64,000 nt of DNA from Miltoncostaea oceani. Lineage in GTDB: Bacteria; Actinomycetota; Thermoleophilia; Miltoncostaeales; Miltoncostaeaceae. Positions within the stretch are counted from its first letter, which is position 1; every line of letters begins with the position of its first letter. This document shows, in pieces, positions 56,124-64,000 of the stretch. The notes under the pieces were generated by a model that saw nothing but the letters and a program-made list of their open reading frames with translations, did not search any database and was not told the DNA's origin. The stretch is from contig NZ_CP064356.1 in assembly GCF_018141545.1 (NCBI RefSeq), positions 1,550,001 through 1,614,000 of the forward strand. The letters are read 5' to 3'. The translations under genes were made by a program, and so were the position numbers.

Positions 56124-56219
56124 TCAGGCCGGATGCGGGACGTCGCCGCGCTCGCGGTCCATGCCGTAGAGGAACGGCGTGAGGCCGGGGTCGCGGGGGA
56201 TGGAGCGGAGGGGCGGCAC
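56124..56219 (-). CDS. Candidate leaderless 31-residue ORF
   Basis: GTG start 7 bases after TAGCCT, no ribosome site, ending with TGA. Encodes a short polypeptide rich in Pro and Asp/Arg (PRDPGLTPFLYGMDRE). No family recognised. The promoter spacing is the main support; a chance ORF remains possible. The rest of the 183-base gap between SemiSWEET and the secreted protein holds a G-rich run (56112-56120) and nothing else. Confidence 0.4.
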   Translation of the reverse strand: MPPLRSIPRDPGLTPFLYGMDRERGDVPHPA

Positions 56220-56226
56220 GGGACCG

Positions 56227-56232
56227 AGGCTA
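56227..56232 (-). promoter_or_regulatory. -10 box for 31-residue ORF
   Basis: TAGCCT, 7 bases before the GTG. Confidence 0.4.
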
Positions 56233-56246
56233 ACAGCGCCCGGCCG

Positions 56247-57035
56247 TCACGGCCTCAGGATCACCGGCGTCTGGACGAGGCACTCGAGGGAACCGTCCTT
56301 CGCCGACGTCGACCAGGCCTCCAGCATCGCGCGCAGGCCCGGCGGGGTCCCCCCGGGGCTCCCGAGCGTCACGCGGAGGCGCCCGCTCCAGCGCCCCGGC
56401 GTCGCGTAGCCGGAGAAGTCGGGCAGGAACGTCCCCTCCGTCGCGGTCAGCGGCCGTTCGGCGACCGTCGCCCCGCCCGCGCCCTCGGTGCGGAGGGAGA
56501 GGACGAGGGCGTGCTCGAACAGCGGCCGCAGCTCCCGTCCCTCGGCCCGCGCGCCGCCGTGACCGCTCCACGACGTGAGGCGCAGGCACCCGTCGTCGAG
56601 GATCCGCGCCCCCGGCGCGACCGTCGCCCGCCAGAGGCGGATGACGAGGCGCGTCCGCGACCCGTCCACCGCGTACGACACGAACTTGAAGCGGCTCATG
56701 GGGGTGTCGAGCACCACCAGGATCGACCCGGTGCGCCGCACCAGCCGGGCGGTGACGCCGGCGCGCGACCGCGTGACAGGCCGCGCCGTGATGCCGCGGC
56801 CGTTGACCCGGACGACCGCGCGGCCGTCCGCGACGGCGGGGTCGACGGCGTCCGTCTGGCGCTCCAGGCCGGTCAGGCTCCCGCCCGCGAAGGGCACGAC
56901 GACCTGCTCGTACGCGGGGCGCCCGGCCAGCGAGACCCCCGTCGCGGTGAGGGCCGCCGACGCCGCCGAGGGCGCCGCGGCCACGAGCGCACCGGCGGCG
57001 ACCGCCAGGGCGATGGCGCGGGAGGTCCGGCTCAC
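56247..57035 (-). CDS. Secreted protein with AMIN-like and Gmad2-like domains
   Basis: 262 residues with a signal peptide (about 1-28, AASA end). Middle resembles AMIN-like (RFKFVSYAVDGSRTRLVI, LWRATVAPGA) and the C-terminus resembles the immunoglobulin-like domain of spore-germination type proteins, Gmad2 (PLFEHALVLSLRTEGAGG, RWSGRLRVTLGSP). Cell-surface or wall association inferred. GTG start, with a consensus -35/-10 upstream. Confidence 0.6.
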   Translation of the reverse strand: MSRTSRAIALAVAAGALVAAAPSAASAALTATGVSLAGRPAYEQVVVPFAGGSLTGLERQTDAVDPAVADGRAVVRVNGRGITARPVTRSRAGVTARLVRRTGSILVVLDTPMSRFKFVSYAVDGSRTRLVIRLWRATVAPGARILDDGCLRLTSWSGHGGARAEGRELRPLFEHALVLSLRTEGAGGATVAERPLTATEGTFLPDFSGYATPGRWSGRLRVTLGSPGGTPPGLRAMLEAWSTSAKDGSLECLVQTPVILRP

Positions 57036-57041
57036 GTCGCC

Positions 57042-57071
57042 AGGATCCGGCACGCGTGGGTCGGGTGTCAA
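57042..57071 (-). promoter_or_regulatory. Promoter of secreted AMIN-like protein
   Basis: -35 TTGACA (57071-57066), 18-base spacer, -10 GATCCT (57047-57042), then 6 bases to GTG: leaderless geometry. Confidence 0.5.
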
Positions 57072-57082
57072 TCGCCGGTCGT

Positions 57083-57111
57083 TTGCCCGGCCCCGTCCGC
57101 GCCGGTATCCT
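57083..57111 (+). promoter_or_regulatory. Promoter of leu operon leader
   Basis: -35 TTGCCC (57083-57088), 17-base spacer, -10 TATCCT (57106-57111), and 6 bases to the leader ATG. Back to back with the divergent promoter. Confidence 0.65.
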
Positions 57112-57117
57112 GGCCGC

Positions 57118-57192
57118 ATGCTCATGGACGCCGCGCACACCCTGCTGCCGTCGCGCGACCTCCTGGGGCTTCGTGGGCTCCTCCCCCGGTAG
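57118..57192 (+). CDS. Leucine-rich leader peptide of leuA
   Basis: 24-residue peptide encoded just upstream of leuA. Eight of 24 codons are leucine (CTC, CTG, CTG, CTC, CTG, CTT, CTC, CTC), including three adjacent pairs. Starts at the promoter's expected TSS. The last Leu codons and TAG lie in a strong hairpin. Typical of leucine-responsive attenuation leaders; ribosome stalling when leucine is short would change the folding. Confidence 0.75.
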   Translation: MLMDAAHTLLPSRDLLGLRGLLPR

Positions 57193-57230
57193 GGGGAGCT
57201 TGCCGACACCCACGCCCGGATGCGCCGGGC
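57181..57230 (+). promoter_or_regulatory. Attenuator-like hairpins after leader
   Basis: Hairpin A: CTCCCCC-GGTA-GGGGGAG (57181-57198), 7 pairs, enclosing the leader stop. Hairpin B: GCCCGG-ATGCG-CCGGGC (57214-57230). No U tract, so could be transcriptional or translational control. Confidence 0.5.
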
Positions 57231-57257
57231 ACGCAACGCCTCGAAGCCCATTCGTGA

Positions 57258-57269
57258 GGAGGATCCTCC
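57258..57269 (+). promoter_or_regulatory. Palindromic ribosome site of leuA
   Basis: GGAGGATCCTCC is a perfect 12-base palindrome containing the leuA ribosome site GAGGAGG (57256-57262), 8 bases before GTG; it could hide the site by pairing. Confidence 0.5.
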
Positions 57270-57270
57270 C

Positions 57271-58859
<1,589 letters not shown>

Positions 58860-58860
<1 letters not shown>

Positions 58861-60284
58861 TGGCGGGTAGGACGCTGTTCCAGAAGGTGTGGGACGACCA
58901 CGTCGTGAGGGCCGCCGACGCGTCGGGCCCCGCGATCCTGTTCGTCGACCTCCACCTCGTGCACGAGGTCACCTCGCCCCAGGCGTTCGACGGGCTCCGC
59001 CTCGCCGGGCGCCGGGTGCGCCGTCCCGACCGGACCCTGGCGACGGTCGACCACAACGTCCCGACCATCGGGCGCGAGGCCGGCATCGCCGACCCGCTCT
59101 CGAAGGCGCAGATCGAGGCGCTGGAGCGCAACGCCGCCGAGTTCGGCATCCCGCTCTTCTCCCTCCGCAGCTCGCGGCAGGGCATCGTCCACATCATCGG
59201 CCCGGAGCTCGGGGTCACCCAGCCCGGCATGACGATCGTGTGCGGCGACAGCCACACCTCGACGCACGGCGCATTCGGGGCGCTGGCGTTCGGCATCGGC
59301 ACCAGCGAGGTCGAGCACGTCCTCGCCACGCAGACCCTGACCCAGGGCCCGCCGCGGACGATGCGCATCAACATCGACGGCGACGTCGGGCTCGGCGTCG
59401 GCGCGAAGGACCTGATCCTCGGCACGATCGGCCAGATCGGCGTCGCGGGCGCGCAGGGCCACGTCATCGAGTACGCCGGGTCGGCGATCCGCGCGCTCTC
59501 GATGGAGGGGCGCATGACCGTCTGCAACATGTCCATCGAGGGCGGCGGCCGCGCCGGCATGATCGCCCCCGACGAGACCACGTTCGCGTGGCTCGAGGGC
59601 CGCCCCGGCGCCCCCCGCGACTACGCCGCCGCCGTCGAGCGCTGGCGGGAGCTGCCGACCGACTGGGACGCCCGCTTCGACACCGAGATCCACGTCGACG
59701 CCGCGGCCCTGGCGCCGCAGGTCACGTGGGGCACCACCCCGGGGATGGTCGCGCCGGTCACCGGCCGCGTCCCGGTCCCCGAGGACTACGAGGACGCCTC
59801 CGACCGCGACGGCGTCCGCCGCGCGCTCGAGTACATGGGCCTGCAGGGCGGCGAGGCGATCGAGGACATCGCGGTCGACACCGTCTTCATCGGCTCGTGC
59901 ACCAACGGCCGCCTCCCCGACCTGCGCGCCGCCGCCGAGGTGGTCCGCGGCCGGAGGGTCGCGGACAGCGTCCGCGCCATGGTCGTCCCCGGCTCGATGC
60001 AGGTGAAGGCCGAGGCCGAGGCGGAGGGGCTCGACGAGGTGTTCCGCGCCGCGGGCTTCGAGTGGCGCGACGCGGGCTGCTCGATGTGCCTCGCCATGAA
60101 CGACGACGTCCTGCAGCCGGGCGAGCGGTGCGCCTCGACGAGCAACCGCAACTTCGAGGGGCGCCAGGGCAAGGGTGGCCGCACGCACCTCGTCAGCCCC
60201 CCGATGGCGGCCGCCGCGGCGATCGCCGGGCACCTGGTGGACGTCCGCGCATTCGACCCCGACGCGGTGGAGGCGGTGGCCTGA
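58860..60284 (+). CDS. leuC: 3-isopropylmalate dehydratase large subunit
   Basis: 474 residues, aconitase family. Binds [4Fe-4S] by Cys residues in FIGSCTNGR and [23 protein letters not shown] and [14 protein letters not shown] blocks seen. Overlaps leuA and leuD by one base each. Confidence 0.97.
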
Positions 60285-60883
60285 TGGACGCGTTCACGAA
60301 GGTGGAGGGCGTCGTCTGCCCGCTGGACCGGGCGGACGTCGACACCGACCAGATCATCCCGAAGCAGTTCCTGAAGCGCATCGAGCGCACCGGCTTCGGC
60401 GAGTTCCTCTTCTGGGACTGGCGGGGCGAGGAGGGCTTCCCGCTCGAGCAGCCCGCCTACGCGGGCGCGCCGATCCTCGTCGCCGGTCGCAACTTCGGCT
60501 GCGGGTCGTCCCGCGAGCACGCGCCGTGGGCCCTCGAGGACCACGGGTTCCGCGCCGTCATCGCGCCGAGCTTCGCGGACATCTTCCGCACCAACTGCAC
60601 GAAGATCGGGCTCCTGCCCGTGCAGCTCACGGAGGAGCAGGTGCACGCCCTCATCGCGCAGGCGCAAGGGGAGCCGGGCGCCCGCGCCACGGTCGACCTG
60701 GAGCGCCAGGTCGTCACGGCGCCCGACGGCAGCGAGTTCCCGTTCGAGATCGACCCGGTCACCCGCGAGCGCCTGCTCAACGGGTGGGACGACATCGCCA
60801 TCACGCTGACCCACGCCGACGAGATCACGGCGTACGAGTCGGAGCGTGAGCGGGAGGGGCCGGTCACCACCCCCTTCGCCTGA
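60284..60883 (+). CDS. leuD: 3-isopropylmalate dehydratase small subunit
   Basis: 199-residue swivel subunit partner of Leu[37 protein letters not shown] motifs. ATG overlaps leuC stop. Confidence 0.97.
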   Translation: MDAFTKVEGVVCPLDRADVDTDQIIPKQFLKRIERTGFGEFLFWDWRGEEGFPLEQPAYAGAPILVAGRNFGCGSSREHAPWALEDHGFRAVIAPSFADIFRTNCTKIGLLPVQLTEEQVHALIAQAQGEPGARATVDLERQVVTAPDGSEFPFEIDPVTRERLLNGWDDIAITLTHADEITAYESEREREGPVTTPFA

Positions 60884-60903
60884 CGGACCCGGAGGCGCCC
60901 CCC

Positions 60904-61302
60904 ATGGCCGACTTCACCCACCTGAACCTGCGCGGCGACGTCCGGGACATGGCGGCGGAGTCCGGCATGGAGGGCGTCGAGGGCCGCTTCGCGACCGGGG
61001 CCCTCGGCCTGCGGGACTCGGCCGTGAGCTACCAGCGGATGCAGCCCGGCGTGCGCCAGCCCTTCGGCCACCGCCACACCTCCCAGGAGGAGGTGTACGT
61101 GGTGGTCGAGGGTGGCGGCCGCGCGAAGCTCGGCGACGAGGTCGTCGAGCTGCGCACGTGGGACGCCCTGCGGGTGCCGGGCCCGACGTGGCGGTGCTTC
61201 GAGGCCGGCCCCGACGGCCTCGCCTACATCGCCGTCGGCGCCCCCCCGATGGACGACCCCCACGCGGGGTCGGAGATGCAGATCGGATGGTGGGGCGACT
61301 GA
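60904..61302 (+). CDS. Cupin-domain protein
   Basis: 132-residue single cupin: first motif FGHRHTSQEEVYVVVEG with two His and Glu, second motif near RVPGPTWRCFEAG. GGAGG ribosome site. Lies between leuD and leuB on the same strand; a metal-dependent enzyme or sensor role is possible. Confidence 0.85.
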   Translation: MADFTHLNLRGDVRDMAAESGMEGVEGRFATGALGLRDSAVSYQRMQPGVRQPFGHRHTSQEEVYVVVEGGGRAKLGDEVVELRTWDALRVPGPTWRCFEAGPDGLAYIAVGAPPMDDPHAGSEMQIGWWGD

Positions 61303-61384
61303 CCCCCGCCCGCGAACCTGACCGATTCATGAACGTCTCCCCCGGTGCCGGGCGGTCGTCCTGGCCCCATCCCATCCGCGCGGG

Positions 61385-61390
61385 TAGCGT
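61385..61390 (+). promoter_or_regulatory. -10 box before broken diguanylate cyclase
   Basis: TAGCGT, 6 bases before an in-frame CTG (61397); suggests a leaderless transcript. Confidence 0.4.
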
Positions 61391-61396
61391 GCCCGG

Positions 61397-63297
61397 CTGG
61401 CCGGCACCCTCCAGGACGGTCCACCACTGACCCACATCCACGCGGCCGGGCTCCCGGACGCCGAGACGGCCGTCACCCGCCCCGGATCGCTCGACGCGCT
61501 CGTGCGCCTCGCCATGCGCACCCTCGGGTGCCCCTCCGCCCGCGTGGACCTGGTCGGCGGGCCGCACGTGGTGGTCCCCCCGGCGGGTGCGCCCCCCGAC
61601 GACGGGATCGCTCCCGCGCTCTGCCACCGGGTCGTCGAGACGCGGACGCCGGTCCTCGTCACGGACGTCCGGGAGGATCCGCCGGCGGTGCCGGACGCCG
61701 GTGCGGCGGGGTCGGGGCTCGTCGCGTTCGCGGGCGTCCCCCTGTTCGCCGGGGGCGGGTGCGCCGGGTCCCTCTGCGTCGCCGACACGACGCCGCGGGA
61801 CTGGGGCCCGGACGACCTGTCCGTCCTCGAGGACCTCGCGGCCGCCGCGACGGCCGAGCTCGACCGCCGGGCGCTCGCGGCGGAGCGGGACGATGCGGCG
61901 GGGGCGCCCGCCGGTCGGAGGAGCGGCTCCGCGCCCTCGTGGAGGGCATGGCCGAGGGGGTCGTCCTGCACGCCGCCGACGGCGCGATCGTCGCCTGCAA
62001 CCCCGCCGCCGAGCGGATCCTCGGGCTGACGGCCGGCCAGATGATGGGACGGACCCCGCGCGATCCCCGGTGGAGGGCCGTGCGCGAGGACGGCACACCC
62101 TTCCCCGCAGAGGAGCACCCGGCGGCCCGCACCCTCCGGAGCGGCCGCCCCCTCCGCGACGTGATCATGGGGGTCCACCGCGCCGACGGACGTCTGCGCT
62201 GGATCTCGGTCGGCACCGACACGCTCCCCGGGGGCGACGAGGGCGGCCGGATGGTCCTGAGCACGTTCATGGACGTCACGGAGCGGCGGACGGCGGAGCA
62301 GGCCCTGCGCGCCGACGCCGCCCAGCACGCCGCCCTCACGCGCGTCGCGACCCTCGTGGCCTCGGGCGCGGCTCCGGGGGCCGTCTTCGCGACCGTCGCG
62401 CGGGAGGCGGCCCGGGTGCTCGACGCCGAGGCGGCCGGGGTGGTCCGCTGCGACCCCGAGGGGACCGTCCGGGTTGTCGGGACGTGGTCGTTCGCCGACC
62501 TGCTCCGGCCGCCGCTCGGCAGCCTCGTGCCGCTGGACGCGCCCACCGCGGTCGCCCGGGCGCTGCGGGAGCGGCGTCCCGCCCGCGTCACCGGGTACGA
62601 GGGGCTGGACGGCGGGGACGACGTCCCCTACCGCTGCGGCGCCGCGTGCCCCGTGCAGGTGGAGGGGCGGCTCTGGGGGGCGGTGACGGTCGCCGCCGCG
62701 GGCAGGGACGGGTTCGACGACGCCGCGACGACGCGGCTGGAGCGCTTCGCCGACCTCGTGGCGCTCGCCGTCAGCGGGGCCGAGGCGCGCGAGCGGCTGG
62801 TCGGGCTCGCGACGACGGACGACCTGACCGGTCTCGCCAACCTGCGCGCCTTCCGCGAGCGCCTCGACCAGGAGGTCGGCCGCGCCGTCCGCCACGGCCG
62901 GCCCCTCAGCCTCGTGGCGATCGACATCGACCACTTCAAGGCCGTCAACGACGCGCACGGACATCCCGCCGGCGACCGTGTCCTCGCGGCGGTCGCCCGC
63001 CGCCTCCGCGACCTCGCGCGCGGGGAGGACCTCCTCGCCCGCGTGGGCGGCGAGGAGTTCGCCTGGATCATCCCCGAGACCGGCGCCGCCGAGGCCGGGG
63101 CCGCGGCGGAGCGCGCCGTCCACGCCGTCCGCCGCGAGGGGTTCCCCGGCGTCGGCCGCGTCACCATCTCGGCCGGCGTCGGCGAGCTCCGGGCGGGATC
63201 GTCACCGGCCGACCTGGTCGGCAGCGCCGACCTCGCCCTCTACGCGGCGAAGGCGGGCCGCGACCGGGTCGCGCAGGCCGACGGCGGGGCCGCCTGA
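61397..63297 (+). pseudogene. GAF-PAS-GAF-GGDEF diguanylate cyclase, frameshifted
   Basis: Sensor cyclase whose first part (GAF, about 61430-61905) is in one frame and the rest in another. The GAF frame (TPVLVTDVREDPPAVPD, LEDLAAAATAELDRR) shifts at a G5 tract (about 61900-61910) to PAS (RLRALVEGMAEGVVLHAADG...TERRTAEQALR), a second GAF, and GGDEF (TDDLTGLANLRAF, GGEEF). One added G rejoins them. GGDEF is GGEEF, an active variant. Start is CTG 61397 or 61427, or GTG 61502. Possible sequencing error, or a real break. Sits inside the leu gene run. Confidence 0.75.
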
Positions 63298-63303
63298 GGA
63301 CGT

Positions 63304-63335
63304 CGTCCGGCGCGGGTGGCCACGGGCGCCGGACG
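63304..63335 (+). terminator. Hairpin before leuB
   Basis: CGTCCGGCGC (63304-63313) pairs with GCGCCGGACG (63326-63335), 12-base loop that itself holds GTGGCCAC. Follows the cyclase stop and precedes the leuB promoter; could be terminator or regulator. Confidence 0.55.
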
Positions 63336-63341
63336 GCGCGT

Positions 63342-63347
63342 TACTCT
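63342..63347 (+). promoter_or_regulatory. -10 box of leuB
   Basis: TACTCT, 38 bases before the leuB GTG, giving a short leader with ribosome site GAGAGGGG. Confidence 0.4.
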
Positions 63348-63385
63348 CCCTCGCCGTCCGGGTCTCCGCCGAGAGGGGTCGTTTC

Positions 63386-64000
63386 GTGCCAGAGGTGTCC
63401 GTAGCGCTGTTGCCGGGTGACGGGATCGGCCCGGAGGTCATCGGGGAGGCCCGCCGGATCGTGGACGCGGTCGCCCCCCAGCACGGGCTGACCATCGACT
63501 GGCACGAGCACCTCGTCGGCGGGGTGTCGATCGACGCCCACGGCACGGCGCTCACCGACGACGTCCTCGAGGCCTGCTCCGGCTCCACCGCCGTCATGCT
63601 CGGCGCGGTCGGCGGCCCGAAGTGGGACACCACGGACCCCGACAAGCCCCGCCCCGAGCAGGGGCTGCTCGGCCTGCGGTCCGGCCTCGGCCTCTACGCG
63701 AACCTGCGGCCCGTGCGGCCGTGGCCGGCGCTCTACGAGGCGAGCCCGCTGCGCCGCGAGCGCATCGAGGGCACCGACCTGCTCGTCGTGCGCGAGCTGA
63801 CCGGCGGCCTCTACTTCGGCGAGCGCGGCCGCGAGCCGGAGCGCGCCTTCGACACGTGCGTCTACACCACCGAGGAGGTGTCGCGGCTCGCCGAGTGGGG
63901 CTTCCGCGCCGCCGCCGGGCGCCGCGGCAAGGTGACCTCGGTCGACAAGGCCAACGTCCTCGAGACGTCGCGCCTGTGGCGGGAGGTCGTGATCGGCGTC
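63386..64000 (+). CDS. leuB: 3-isopropylmalate dehydrogenase (partial)
   Basis: First about 205 residues; runs off the window end. LLPGDGIGPEV start, GAVGGPKWD, then GLRSGLGLYANLRPVRP and VVRELTGGLYFGE, DKANVLETSRLWREV match LeuB. GTG start with GAGAGGGG upstream. Separated from leuD by the cupin and cyclase, with its own promoter. Confidence 0.96.
   Translation, partial: MPEVSVALLPGDGIGPEVIGEARRIVDAVAPQHGLTIDWHEHLVGGVSIDAHGTALTDDVLEACSGSTAVMLGAVGGPKWDTTDPDKPRPEQGLLGLRSGLGLYANLRPVRPWPALYEASPLRRERIEGTDLLVVRELTGGLYFGERGREPERAFDTCVYTTEEVSRLAEWGFRAAAGRRGKVTSVDKANVLETSRLWREVVIGV

Overview
The window is GC-rich (roughly three quarters G+C), densely packed, single-copy bacterial chromosome. Gene content suggests an actinobacterium (Actinomycetota), most likely of a deep lineage such as Thermoleophilia; this is an inference from gene content, base composition and promoter style, not from a marker gene. 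It has a heliorhodopsin, an IcmA-type acyl-CoA mutase with separate B12 subunit and MeaB, an ANTAR regulator, TraR/DksA-type zinc protein, SUI1/YciH, GatCAB and many leaderless genes. I see no phage, insertion sequence, CRISPR array or integrase.

Layout. 1-5.3 kb: a CHASE-GGDEF-HD-GYP cyclic-di-GMP protein, then divergently the mutase/B12/MeaB operon. 5.3-7.4 kb: heliorhodopsin and an MFS transporter; tRNA-Asn follows. 7.6-13.4 kb: a methyltransferase, a small HTH gene with an acidic zinc-ribbon-like partner, oligoendopeptidase F, and a sulfate operon (APS-type cysH, cysC, PHP phosphoesterase). 13.4-20.5 kb: yciH, doxX, an ABC-2 exporter, divergent Ppx/GppA phosphatase and small alarmone hydrolase, universal stress protein and RNase D. 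20.5-30.2 kb: ABC-F ATPase, a frame-broken FHA membrane protein behind gltB, and a STAS/GAF-ANTAR pair. 30.3-37.4 kb: rhomboid protease, M42 aminopeptidase, a second ABC-F, and a four-gene operon with a secreted cell-wall-type protein. 37.4-44.2 kb: DrrABC-like exporter plus O-methyltransferase, TraR/DksA, heme A synthase, a 28-residue membrane peptide and a CopC-CopD fusion. 44.2-50.3 kb: gatCAB and a two-component operon. 50.3-64 kb: amino-acid biosynthesis: ilvN-ilvC-aminotransferase-serA-aminotransferase, then a Leu-rich leader peptide, leuA, leuC, leuD, a cupin, a frame-broken diguanylate cyclase and leuB, which runs off the window.

Three cross-cutting patterns stand out. First, about twenty genes have a TANNNT -10 box 6-9 bases before the start codon, the geometry of leaderless transcripts; this helped choose starts. 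Second, four convergent gene pairs end on one shared CTAG palindrome that supplies both TAG stops. Third, two genes (FHA protein, PAS/GAF/GGDEF protein) are broken at or near G tracts, either by consensus error or by real slippage.

The most notable single items are the heliorhodopsin with all key residues, the leucine-rich leader with its hairpins ahead of leuA, the mutase active site diagnostic of isobutyryl-CoA rather than methylmalonyl-CoA, the divergent alarmone-hydrolysis pair, and the CRP-like palindrome followed by a 28-residue membrane peptide upstream of copCD.
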